Shown here in pieces: positions 45,713-54,538 of a DNA stretch of 64,000 nt. Each line of letters begins with the position of its first letter. Positions within the stretch are counted from its first letter, which is position 1. The notes under the pieces are model-generated. The model saw only the letters and a program-made list of their open reading frames with translations. It did not search any database and had not been told where the DNA came from. Position numbers and translations under genes: made by a program. The stretch is from Caulifigura coniformis (GTDB lineage: Bacteria > Planctomycetota > Planctomycetia > Planctomycetales > Planctomycetaceae). The stretch covers positions 6,659,439 through 6,723,438 of the forward strand of contig NZ_CP036271.1 in assembly GCF_007745175.1 (NCBI RefSeq), written 5' to 3'.

Positions 45713-47422
45713 TCAGCTCGATGGAAAAGCGGACCTGTTGAACTCGCTCACGAACTCGTACGCCACCGCCCGAACCGGGCAACCATCGCCACGGGAGATC
45801 CGCAGCGGAAACGCCATGAACTCCACAACGTCGCTTTGAAGCTGATCGAGATGCGCCAGCCCTTCGACGATGCACACGTTGCCGCCCAGCAGGATCCGGT
45901 GGACTTCGGTCAGCTCCCGCATGTCGTTCACATCCGCGACGGACGGGGGCTCGACTCCCACCAGCGCCACGCCGCGATCGACCAGCCACTGTGCCAGCTC
46001 CGCCGAGATCCGCGGCAGCCCGTTGCGGTAGTCGTCGGTTCCAAACCGCTTGTGCCAGTCCGTCCGCAGCAGCAGGCGGTCGCCCGGCCCGATGAGGTCA
46101 GCCACCACGCCGAAGTCGTCGACCGTCAGCAACTGTTTCGGAGCCGTGGGCGTCAGGTCGATCACGCGCGCCGGACCGCAGCAGACTTCCAGCGCCTGCT
46201 CATCGATCGTCGCCCCTTCAGCCAGGAAATGCCGCGGCGCATCCATGTGCGTTCCGCAGTGCGAATAGAGGGTGAGCGTCGTCGCGTTCCAGCCGTCCCG
46301 TTCGAGTGTTCGAAAATCCGTCACCGAAGCGTTCGGCAGCGATTCGTCGATCCGCAGTGACAGATCGACGAACCGCCGCGAACCGCTCCTCGCTCCGCCG
46401 GGTGCGACGGGCCGGTTCTCCCTGGCCGACTGGTAGACCGCTTCGACCACGGCCAGCGTCTTGAGATATTCCGCGCCGTTCGTCTCGAACTCCGCGCCCG
46501 AGTTCAGGCAATCGATGAAATGCCGCTGCGTGAAATAGACGCAGTCGCCACCGAAGCCACGGTCGACGTGCGTGTACGCGTGTGTCGTCTCCCGTCCCCC
46601 CAGGGGCTGGACCGTCAAACCGCCATCGGACGCCAGCCGGATCGATCCGCCGTTTCCCTCGACCAGCATCTCGCCGAAGGTGTAGCGCGGGTCGGCCGCC
46701 GTGCTGTCGTTGAACCGGTTCGCGTCCCACACCGCGACCGCTCCCCCCTTCATTCGGAACGTCAGCAATCCCGTGTCTTCCCCGGCGATGACGTCGTTCA
46801 GCCGTCGCAGCACGCTGTACGTCTCGACGATCTCGCCGCCGAGGAAACGGAACAGGTCGATGAGGTGGACTCCCGTTTCGTGCACCAGCAGTCGCGGCAT
46901 GTCGCGGAAATAAGGCTGCCGCGCGAGATAGGCGTCCGGTCCCCAGCCATCGCCGAGGCGGGTCCGCATCGTCAGCGAATGCAGCCGGTCTCCGACGGCC
47001 CCCACGTCGATCAACCTTCGGATCTCGCGATGCCACGGCTGGAACCGGAAGTTCTCATGCACCATGAACCGCACGCCGCGGCGCGCGGCTTCTTCCACGA
47101 TCCGCCGTGCCGTCCGGTAATCCGGGGCCAGCGGCTTCTGGCAGATGATGTTCAGCTGTGCTTCGGCCGCCTGTTCGACCAGCGCGCGATGGCTCGCCGG
47201 TGGGGTGATGATGTCGACGAAATCGACAGGGCCCAGCTTCAGCGCCTGGGACAGGTCTTTCACCGCATGACGAATCTCGAACCGCTTCGCCGCCTCCCTC
47301 GCCCTGGCCTCATCGACATCGCAGAGCGCAACGATCTCGACATCCTCCATCCGGCGCCAGGCGTCGAGATGGAACTGGCTGAAATAGCCAGCCCCGATGC
47401 AGATCCCGCGGCGGCGCGTCAT
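45713..47422 (-). CDS. Fusion: Gfo/Idh/MocA oxidoreductase plus cyclase (KynB-like)
   Basis: One 569-aa protein joins two enzymes. Residues 1 to about 350 are a Gfo/Idh/MocA oxidoreductase: Rossmann GAGYFSQFHLDAW, QKPL in place of the usual EKP but with the catalytic Lys, and HETGVHLIDLF. Residues about 360-569 are a cyclase/kynurenine-formamidase-type hydrolase with the metal motif HCGTHMDAPRHF. The reading frame is continuous and both halves look complete. The first domain probably oxidises a sugar or polyol with NAD(P), the second may hydrolyse a lactone or similar product. It overlaps the MFS gene by ATGA. Confidence 0.9.
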   Translation of the reverse strand: MTRRRGICIGAGYFSQFHLDAWRRMEDVEIVALCDVDEARAREAAKRFEIRHAVKDLSQALKLGPVDFVDIITPPASHRALVEQAAEAQLNIICQKPLAPDYRTARRIVEEAARRGVRFMVHENFRFQPWHREIRRLIDVGAVGDRLHSLTMRTRLGDGWGPDAYLARQPYFRDMPRLLVHETGVHLIDLFRFLGGEIVETYSVLRRLNDVIAGEDTGLLTFRMKGGAVAVWDANRFNDSTAADPRYTFGEMLVEGNGGSIRLASDGGLTVQPLGGRETTHAYTHVDRGFGGDCVYFTQRHFIDCLNSGAEFETNGAEYLKTLAVVEAVYQSARENRPVAPGGARSGSRRFVDLSLRIDESLPNASVTDFRTLERDGWNATTLTLYSHCGTHMDAPRHFLAEGATIDEQALEVCCGPARVIDLTPTAPKQLLTVDDFGVVADLIGPGDRLLLRTDWHKRFGTDDYRNGLPRISAELAQWLVDRGVALVGVEPPSVADVNDMRELTEVHRILLGGNVCIVEGLAHLDQLQSDVVEFMAFPLRISRGDGCPVRAVAYEFVSEFNRSAFPSS

Positions 47423-48714
47423 GAGTTCGCCTCCACGGATTTCCGGGGATCAATCCCCATCCAGGCCGCGACCGCCAACAGGTTCAGCGCGGCCGCGACG
47501 TAGAAGAACGTGCGGTCCGAGCCGGTCCAGAGCTGGAGATACGGAAAGGCGATCCCGGTGAGGAACGAGCCCAGGTTGCCCGTCATGTTCATCACGCCCG
47601 ACATCAACCCGGCCCGCCGCCGGCCGACATCAATGCAGACCGACCACGAGGGGGCGAGAGTCATATCCGCGCCGAACACCGCGACGCTCAGCCACGCGAC
47701 CGCGGAGATTGCCGAGCCGGCCGCCGCGCACCCCGCCACGCCGACGGCCGCCAGCACGAAGCCGATGATCGCGGGCCAGCGCCGCGAGCCTTCCCACTTC
47801 CCTCTGCGGTAGATCGAGTCGACGAGCCAGCCCGCGAACCAGTTCCCGATGGCGCCTGCCACGAACGGCGCCGCCGCCAGGAAGCCGGCGTGCGTCGACG
47901 TCAGCTGGTACGTCTGCTTCAGGTGCGGGAACAGCCACGTCAGGCAGAAGAAGAAGGTGAAGTTGCTGCAGAAGTACTGTGCGCTCAGGAGGTACAGGTT
48001 CGCCGATCGTGAGAACGGAAGCAGCGAGGTTGCTCCTGCATCGTCACTCCGGCCGGCGCGCTGTCGGTCGGACGCGATCAGCGCCAATTCCTCCGTCGTG
48101 ATTCCCGGATGGTCGGCCGGATCGTTCCGGAACCATGCGAACCAGGCGATCGCCCACACGAACCCGATCACCATCAGCAGCACGAAGCTACCCCGCCATC
48201 CCAGTGCATCAATCAGCAGCCCCATGAGCGGCAGCGCGAAGGCCGCCCCGAGCCGGCCTCCTGAAAAATTGATTCCCTGCACGAGGCCCCGCTCGCGCAT
48301 CGGGATCCAGGCATACACCGCCCGCGCAATCCCCGGGAACGCTCCCGCCTCCCCTGCTCCGAACAGGAATCGAACCACGAGCAGCGATATCAACCCCGTC
48401 GCCGCGGCCGTCAGCCCGGTGAAGATCGACCAGAACACGACCACCAGCGTCAGCACCAGCCGCGGTCCATAGCGATCCGCCAGCCAGCCTGATGGCGCCT
48501 GGAACAACGCATACCCCAGCGCGAACGCCGACATCACCCAGCCCATCTGCTCGCGGCTGAGGTCCAGCTCTCCCGACAGCGGCCCTTCCGCGGCCGAGAT
48601 GCAGACCCGATCCACATACAGCAGGAGCGACAGGCTGAACGTGCCAACGACCAGCCACGCCCGCTTCGGAAGCGGAGTCGCCATTCGTTGCTCGACGGTC
48701 AGTTCGTTCGACAT
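47419..48714 (-). CDS. MFS transporter, ACS family (hexuronate/sugar-acid type)
   Basis: A 431-aa transporter with 12 predicted membrane segments of the anion:cation symporter family, which includes ExuT and GudP. Signatures: LLYVDRVCISAAEGPL, YALFQAPSGWLADRYGPR, FLFGAGEAGAFPGIARAVYAWIPMRERG. It should import organic anions such as hexuronates with protons. The start MSNELTVEQR was chosen; a GTG at 48768 gives 18 more residues without a clear ribosome site. Its position beside sugar-acid enzymes supports a uronate role. Confidence 0.91.
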   Translation of the reverse strand: MSNELTVEQRMATPLPKRAWLVVGTFSLSLLLYVDRVCISAAEGPLSGELDLSREQMGWVMSAFALGYALFQAPSGWLADRYGPRLVLTLVVVFWSIFTGLTAAATGLISLLVVRFLFGAGEAGAFPGIARAVYAWIPMRERGLVQGINFSGGRLGAAFALPLMGLLIDALGWRGSFVLLMVIGFVWAIAWFAWFRNDPADHPGITTEELALIASDRQRAGRSDDAGATSLLPFSRSANLYLLSAQYFCSNFTFFFCLTWLFPHLKQTYQLTSTHAGFLAAAPFVAGAIGNWFAGWLVDSIYRRGKWEGSRRWPAIIGFVLAAVGVAGCAAAGSAISAVAWLSVAVFGADMTLAPSWSVCIDVGRRRAGLMSGVMNMTGNLGSFLTGIAFPYLQLWTGSDRTFFYVAAALNLLAVAAWMGIDPRKSVEANS

Positions 48715-48785
48715 CAGGTCTACCGACGCTCGGTGTCTGTTCTGCTGTGTCCGCTCAACTGTCTCCACAACTGTGTCCGCGGGAT

Positions 48786-51626
48786 CTACGGAACCTTCGT
48801 CACCGCCGCCGCAGGAGGCGGCGACACGTTCTTCGGCGCACTCCCCTCCAATGTCACGACAGCGATCCAGTCCTTTTCCACGTCGCTCGGCGGAGTTCCC
48901 AGGTCGCTGAACGCCCCTTTTCCCTCAATGCCCGGGATCGTTCCGGCCCTTAGCTTGCCGCCCCGCCGCGGATTGAACCACTCGACGCGATAACGGGCCT
49001 CCGGCAGCCACAGCCGGAACTCTTTCTCACCCCCCCGCCACTGCAGGGCATAGAGATGCCCCGGTTTGGCGAAGCAGCTGGTCTCGGGCGATCCGACGTA
49101 TTGATCGGCCGATGCCATCTCCGTGAACGGCAGGTGCTTCTGGAAGAACTCGATCGCCGTCGTCGTCTGACGCCACATGTTGTCGCGACTGCGGAAGTCT
49201 TCCAGGTTGATGTCGTTGTGCGCGAAGTTGTAACCGAACAGCCATTCCACACCGGCCCCGCCCGACAGCAGGTGTCCCCACAGGTGGTCCTTCCGCACAT
49301 CGTCGTGGTTGAAGTCGTCTTTATCGGGCTTCACTCCCGTGTTCGCCGGCCCGATCTCGTCCAGGCAAACGACCCACGGCCGCCCCGCCTCGGCCGACCG
49401 CCGGATCCATTCCTTCGTCCAATGCCGGGTCTTGTTCGTCTGTAGCGACGCTCCATCGACATCGGGATCGCCCACAAGCGCCGAATAGACGCGCTCGATG
49501 TCGCGCGGGAACGTATGCACGACGACCATGTGTCGATACGGGTCATGCTGGTGGAAGTACCTGCAGAACGCCTTCTGCTGTTCGGTCGTGTTCGTGTTCT
49601 CTTCCCCCAGGTTCCAGGTGATCGCCGGATGGTGTCCGAACCGGGCGATCAGTTCGCGGAAGTACAGACGCCGCGTGGGTCCCAGGTCCCCGCCATCCAG
49701 CAGCTGGTCGTTCTCCTGCTCCTGCAGCACGAAATGCTGCATCATCCCGAGCTGGTCCATGTAGTCGAAAATGACTTCCCACTGGTCGAGCTTGCTGCAG
49801 TCGTAACGCACGCGTTCGTCCATCGAGGTCCACGGCCAGACGTCCTTCCCGTCCCCTTTGACGTTCATCGTCAGCATGTAGACCGAGTTCTGCCCGACCG
49901 ACGCCAGGTAGTTGAGCGCCCCTGTGAGATTGCCTCCCCGACCATCGCGCCAGGTCGGGTCGCTCGCCCGCGCATCGAGCGCGTGCGGCAGGTAGCGGTG
50001 CGTTGGCTTGGTCTGGTCGAACTCGTAGTACGCCAGGAAGTTCTCCGGACTGTCGACGCCTCCCTTGAGGAACCACGTCCCGTCCCCGGCAAACTTCAGG
50101 TACCGCTGTCCCACATAGTCGAGCGTTCCCCTTCCCCGGAAATCGGGGGCCTGCTTGTCGCTCGGACCGCATTCAAACGACCCGCTCGCGCCATCGAACG
50201 CGGTCGCGATCCCGGCGGCCGCATCATCGGAAACCGCCACTTCCGGTCCCGACCGGAACGAGGCCTTGTAAGTCCAAGTGCCGGTCGACACGGGCCGGAA
50301 ATGGACCCGCCAGCAGTTGCCGCTCTCCGCTCCGCTGTTGGCCGCATCGCCATCGGCCGCAAAGTAGCCCGGAACAACCAGGCTCTTGTCGCCGTTGGAG
50401 AAGGTCACGTTCAGGCGGTAGTCGAAGAAGGGGTTGGGCGTCGCCGCTTCGGAAGTGTCCGGCCCGCGGAACGTCAGCGTCACCCGGTGCCACTGCTTCC
50501 GCTCGCCCGAGATCACCACCCCTTTCTGTTCAAGCGATTCCTCGACATGCCGTTTCGCCGGCGTCTTCGCCGTCTCCTGCTTCACGAGCTGACCGGCCCA
50601 TGCAATCAGCCGCAGCCGCTGGTTGATGACGGAATCGCGCTTCCCCGCTTCCGACTTGCCCCAGTCCCCCTGCGCGCAGATCACGGCCAGCCCCAGGCCC
50701 GGCATCATGACGGAGTTGTTTCCCGCATGTCCCAGGCTCATCACCGTGTCGGCCGGCGCATCGGGCCAGAACCGCTGGTCCGGATGCTGCGGGCCGGTCG
50801 CGTTGAACCACCAGTTGAACCCGTAAACGCCCGGACCGGCGGTCGAGAAATGATCCGAGCCTCCCCCATACGAGGCGATCTTGAGGTAGTCGTCGGTCTC
50901 CGCGGGAACGGTGTTCGGCAGGGAGTTCGGAACCTGCGGCTTCATGTTGTCGACGAAGTACTGCGCGGGGAGGATCTCTTTGCCGTTCCATTTCCCGTGA
51001 TTCATCCACAGCAGCACGATCCGTGAAAAGTCGCGCACGGACGCGCTCAGTCGCCGGTTCGTTTTGCGAAACGTAAGCCCATCTTCCAGCTGCAGCGCGC
51101 CGAATCGCTCGGAGGAGTTCGCGCACGCATCCGGGTCTTCCTGGAACACCTTGTCGAACAGCGTCTTCTGGTAGAGCTGGATCGCGAAGTCGTTATAGGC
51201 CCACGCCGCGCCCGGCGCCTCGGGACGGGCATAGCCGCTCGTCATCGATGCCAGGTGACGGAACGTCATCGACTGGTCCTTCGGCGAGAGCTCCCACCCG
51301 AAGTCCGCGATCTTGGCGTCGGGCGAAGCGACCTTCCCTTCCTTCATGGCAAACATGAGCAAGGTCGACAGCACTGGCTTGGCCGACGAATACCAGTCGC
51401 TCTTCTCGGCCTGGTCCCCCCAGCTGTGAACGAGCCGTCCGTCTTTGAGGATGCAGCCCCGCCCTCCCAGCGACTGAGCCACGGCCTCCAGCCGCTCCTC
51501 GCTGAGGCCAACCTCGGCCGCAGAGGTCGGCGTCCAATGAGCGCCGGGATAGTGCGTTTCACCGGCAACAAGCTGCGCCCCTTGCATTGCAACCAGGACC
51601 ATCATCAACGCGATCAGGCGATCCAT
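48786..51626 (-). CDS. Fusion: serine beta-lactamase-like hydrolase plus glycosidase-like domains
   Basis: A 946-aa exported protein (signal peptide LIALMMVLVAMQGAQLVAG). Residues about 25-375 are a class C beta-lactamase-fold serine hydrolase: S80-S-A-K83 (SxxK), YND where Y-x-N is usual, and GHAG near the C-terminal strand. Residues about 390-490 resemble DUF5060, followed by a TIM-barrel glycosidase-like domain of the DUF4038/GH140-type (FKGGVDSPENFLAYYEFD, ITWNLGEENTN, VVCLDEIGPANTG, with candidate acid/base Glu residues) and a C-terminal beta domain (LYALQWRGGEKEFRLWLPEARYRVEWFNPRRGG). It could remove an ester and a sugar from the same glycan. Confidence 0.86.
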   Translation of the reverse strand: MDRLIALMMVLVAMQGAQLVAGETHYPGAHWTPTSAAEVGLSEERLEAVAQSLGGRGCILKDGRLVHSWGDQAEKSDWYSSAKPVLSTLLMFAMKEGKVASPDAKIADFGWELSPKDQSMTFRHLASMTSGYARPEAPGAAWAYNDFAIQLYQKTLFDKVFQEDPDACANSSERFGALQLEDGLTFRKTNRRLSASVRDFSRIVLLWMNHGKWNGKEILPAQYFVDNMKPQVPNSLPNTVPAETDDYLKIASYGGGSDHFSTAGPGVYGFNWWFNATGPQHPDQRFWPDAPADTVMSLGHAGNNSVMMPGLGLAVICAQGDWGKSEAGKRDSVINQRLRLIAWAGQLVKQETAKTPAKRHVEESLEQKGVVISGERKQWHRVTLTFRGPDTSEAATPNPFFDYRLNVTFSNGDKSLVVPGYFAADGDAANSGAESGNCWRVHFRPVSTGTWTYKASFRSGPEVAVSDDAAAGIATAFDGASGSFECGPSDKQAPDFRGRGTLDYVGQRYLKFAGDGTWFLKGGVDSPENFLAYYEFDQTKPTHRYLPHALDARASDPTWRDGRGGNLTGALNYLASVGQNSVYMLTMNVKGDGKDVWPWTSMDERVRYDCSKLDQWEVIFDYMDQLGMMQHFVLQEQENDQLLDGGDLGPTRRLYFRELIARFGHHPAITWNLGEENTNTTEQQKAFCRYFHQHDPYRHMVVVHTFPRDIERVYSALVGDPDVDGASLQTNKTRHWTKEWIRRSAEAGRPWVVCLDEIGPANTGVKPDKDDFNHDDVRKDHLWGHLLSGGAGVEWLFGYNFAHNDINLEDFRSRDNMWRQTTTAIEFFQKHLPFTEMASADQYVGSPETSCFAKPGHLYALQWRGGEKEFRLWLPEARYRVEWFNPRRGGKLRAGTIPGIEGKGAFSDLGTPPSDVEKDWIAVVTLEGSAPKNVSPPPAAAVTKVP

Positions 51627-51675
51627 TGTGTCGTTCTCTTGTTCAGTCGATCGGGATGCCAGGCAGACTTCGCCG

Positions 51676-52905
51676 TTACTTCGTTCGCGAGACTGTTCCT
51701 GCAGCCTCTGCTCCCCCATCCTTCAATCGCGCGGCCCGCCAGGCCGGATAGGTTGTCTTCAGAAAATGGCTCGCGTAGCCCCCGTACCACGAATAGCCAG
51801 TCCGACGTTCCCGCTCGACTTCGGCAAGCGATTTGACCCGCAGCCCGTCACGATTCGCCAGGACCGGCTCATTCGTTTCGAGGTCATAGAATCGCGCCCA
51901 CAACACCGGGGCCGTCGCGTCCTCAATAGCGACTACGTCATCGCGGCTTGTGTGGTTTTGATAGCGGATGGTCTCCGCTTCGACGCGAACGATCCGCAGG
52001 CCACGAATCTGCGATTCTTCGAGCCACCGCGCACCGCCCTCGATGGCCGCCTCCATTTCTGCCGTCGGAGTGTCAAAAGACATCAGGTATTCCAGCACCC
52101 CCACCGTCTCGCTACTGATCAGCGCGGGCAACTCATAACTTCGCCCTTGCGTCGGCTTGAGCGTGATCTCGTCATACTGTGAGGCCCAGCCCGTCAGGAC
52201 CCCGTTGCGTTTCACCTGGAGCGCCAGCAGGCATCGATCGCCACGTTCAACCGCCTCGCCGACTCGGGCGGCGAGTTCGGGAGGCAATGCCTGAAAAGGT
52301 TCACGGCGGTCCGCCGCCCGGTGCAATGTCGTCAGAACGCCGACCATCACGCCATCCACAATCGTGACGTGCGGACGATAGTCTCTCTTGTTTGGCCAAC
52401 TATGCGGCCATCCGCCGTGCGGATACTGCGCTTTCAAAAGGAATTCGAGACCTCGAACCGCCGCGTCGCGATGTCGCTCGTTCCGGGTGACAGAATAGGC
52501 CCATGCGAGGAATTCCGTGTTGGGATACGACGCGTGGTTGTCGAGGCTGGTGTCTTCCCGCCAGTGCTCCTCAGCGGTCTCACGTCGCTCGTCCGGCGTG
52601 AGGATTCGGAGAGGATCGAAGTTAGGGGGCCAGCCCCCGTTCGCCCGCTGGTGGAGCAGCAGATTGTCCGCGATTTCGCGCGTCTGCTCTTCGCGATATC
52701 GCGCATAGTCCGTCCGGTTCGATTGATCCCGGTAGTGTTTGATCCCATCGCGAAATCCGCTCTGCCATCGCACGACGTCATCTTCGGCGTCAGCGACACG
52801 GACAGGCGCAGTCGACGCGATTGCCAATGACAGCGCAATGCACCGGATCCACCAGACGCACTGGCAAGCGAACTCCGTCCATAAGGATTCTGCTCCGCGC
52901 GTCAC
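51676..52905 (-). CDS. Pectate lyase, PL10-like
   Basis: A 409-aa exported alpha/alpha-barrel protein. Family patterns: LLHQRANGGWPPNFDP, LDNHASYPNTEFLAWAYSVT, and FLLKAQYPHGGWPHSWP, all as in PL10 pectate lyases (PelA), which cut polygalacturonate. It also has a C-terminal WARFYDLETNEPVLANRDG block, typical of the family. The start is GTG at 52905, with GGGGGAGGAG directly upstream; an ATG-type start further up (52962) lacks a site. It follows DUF1559 by 83 bp. Confidence 0.9.
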   Translation of the reverse strand: MTRGAESLWTEFACQCVWWIRCIALSLAIASTAPVRVADAEDDVVRWQSGFRDGIKHYRDQSNRTDYARYREEQTREIADNLLLHQRANGGWPPNFDPLRILTPDERRETAEEHWREDTSLDNHASYPNTEFLAWAYSVTRNERHRDAAVRGLEFLLKAQYPHGGWPHSWPNKRDYRPHVTIVDGVMVGVLTTLHRAADRREPFQALPPELAARVGEAVERGDRCLLALQVKRNGVLTGWASQYDEITLKPTQGRSYELPALISSETVGVLEYLMSFDTPTAEMEAAIEGGARWLEESQIRGLRIVRVEAETIRYQNHTSRDDVVAIEDATAPVLWARFYDLETNEPVLANRDGLRVKSLAEVERERRTGYSWYGGYASHFLKTTYPAWRAARLKDGGAEAAGTVSRTK

Positions 52906-52988
52906 ATCTCCTCCCCCAGACAGGCTGTCGCTCAAAGGAAGAACCTGGCCGCACAGATCCACCTCCGGGCGTCAATCCGGCCGCGTTT

Positions 52989-54014
52989 TCAGAATTCTCC
53001 GATCGGCTGCCCGTCATTTCGAGCGAGGAGCCGTTCCCAGGTGGAATCGATCACACCGTCTGTCCTCAGCGTCTGGATGGACTGGTCCATGTCCGCGTCG
53101 AGATTCTCGTTCACAAAGCGGACCGAACCGTCTCCCAGCACAAAATGCGATCCACCCGTATGGCGGCTGCCGAATACGCGCCGGGCCGTCGCCTGGCTTC
53201 CGCCGGGAGCTGGCCAGTAGGCGGTGAAGTTCAATTTGTACCGTCCGCAGCCCATTGCGTCGGCCAGACCTTTCTCGGAGTTTTGCCGAACTCCGCGCGT
53301 TGCCAGAACGACGCCCGCATTCAGCGTTTGCGAAGACGCGTTCGTCGTGTGCATCTGCCAGCATCGCTCCCCCACCACCGCTGTATTGCTGGTTCCGTCG
53401 GTCATGTCTCGAAATGAGATGGAGCTGTTCACGAAGAAGACGCCATTGGCCGCGCCGGATGGAGCGCCGGGATTGCGCCGGAGCTCGCCGCTGCTGTTCA
53501 CGCCAACGTAGCTCGACAGCGCGGTCGACTGCTTTGTGGTGTTGGTGACTCCGATGAACTGTCGCGCCGAGTTGAGAACTGGCCCGGTGTCCGTCGGGCA
53601 GCGGAAGGCCTCCATGGGCTTCTGCATCGCCTGAAGGTTCGCGGGGATGTCCAGCGATTGGGGCATCGGCAGCCTGCCAATATCGAGCTGATTGAACAGG
53701 GGAGCCTGGTCAATCTGCGGCAGCAGGAACGCGCTCCAGGCCCAGTTCCCCGTATCGATGTCCACGTTCTGGTCTCCGGTGGTGGGATCGGGATAGATCT
53801 GTACACAGCCCGGCGGGAAGCTCTTGTGGACATCGGCGTAGTTGTGCAGCGCCAGCCCCAACTGCTTCAGGTTGTTTTTGCACTGGGTGCGCCGGGCCGC
53901 CTCGCGGGCCTGCTGCACAGCCGGCAGCAGCAGTGCAATCAGGATCGCGATGATCGCGATCACCACCAGCAGCTCAATCAGCGTGAATCCGAAACGACGT
54001 CGCGCAGTCGACAT
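52989..54014 (-). CDS. DUF1559 family protein with prepilin-like N-terminus
   Basis: A 341-aa DUF1559 protein, paralogous to the one at 41169-42164. N-terminus RRRFGFTLIELLVVIAIIAIL with prepilin-type cleavage site; C-terminal signature HFVLGDGSVRFVNENL. It is the second gene of the leftward glycan operon, placed directly after a small lipoprotein, the usual planctomycete arrangement. Confidence 0.94.
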   Translation of the reverse strand: MSTARRRFGFTLIELLVVIAIIAILIALLLPAVQQAREAARRTQCKNNLKQLGLALHNYADVHKSFPPGCVQIYPDPTTGDQNVDIDTGNWAWSAFLLPQIDQAPLFNQLDIGRLPMPQSLDIPANLQAMQKPMEAFRCPTDTGPVLNSARQFIGVTNTTKQSTALSSYVGVNSSGELRRNPGAPSGAANGVFFVNSSISFRDMTDGTSNTAVVGERCWQMHTTNASSQTLNAGVVLATRGVRQNSEKGLADAMGCGRYKLNFTAYWPAPGGSQATARRVFGSRHTGGSHFVLGDGSVRFVNENLDADMDQSIQTLRTDGVIDSTWERLLARNDGQPIGEF

Positions 54015-54137
54015 GCGAAACCTCCGATAACGGGAAGCGAAACGACGACGAGAAACGCATTCAGCCCGGCTGGTCCGCCGCGGAGCGTGCCTTTCGACCA
54101 GCGGTCCTGTCAGAGCCCGCGAAACGACGACGCAGCA

Positions 54138-54335
54138 CTACCGCTTCCGCTTGCGCGTGTTCTTCTGATAATCGGCCTCGGCTCTGTCCTCGTCGGCCAG
54201 CCGGGCCTTGTCCTCGGCATCCTGCGCTGCCTGTTGATCTGCCGTCAGCGTGTCCGGCGGACGCCCGGAACAACCCGAGAGCGCCGCTCCGGCGACGAGC
54301 ATCACGCTCAACCTGCGCCAGTGAGATCCGGTCAT
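54138..54335 (-). CDS. Small lipoprotein upstream of DUF1559
   Basis: A 65-aa lipoprotein: MTGSHWRRLSVMLVAGAALSGC with lipobox L-S-G-C, then a charged tail ending NTRKRKR. Small lipoproteins of this kind often sit beside DUF1559 genes in planctomycetes. The start at 54335 was preferred over 54341 because it places AAGG eight bases upstream. It is the first gene of the leftward glycan operon. Confidence 0.75.
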   Translation of the reverse strand: MTGSHWRRLSVMLVAGAALSGCSGRPPDTLTADQQAAQDAEDKARLADEDRAEADYQKNTRKRKR

Positions 54336-54538
54336 CAGCATCGCCTTCTTGAGTGCGGAAAGAGGCTGTTGCTTGTAATGTCGGAGGAGTCGCGCCGGCG
54401 TCGTCCAGAAGTAGAGAATGACTTCGGCGCGTCAGTGATTGTCTTTCGCTGCACACCTATTGCCGATGAGATTTTGCGTATTTTTCATGCGACTTTCCGT
54501 TCGCGTGGAGATGAAATCGGCCTTAACTGGCGAACAGC
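54336..54538. promoter_or_regulatory. Divergent control region between glycan operon and xylR-like gene
   Basis: The 203 bp separate the head of the leftward operon from its likely regulator. The part near 54467-54495 is AT-rich (ATTTTGCGTATTTTTCATG). XylR-type regulators normally bind in such regions. I could not define a certain promoter or operator pair. Confidence 0.4.

Noticed and set aside
49515-51026. 503-aa open frame opposite the hydrolase/glycosidase fusion
   Set aside because: Shadow of the real gene; no recognisable motif.
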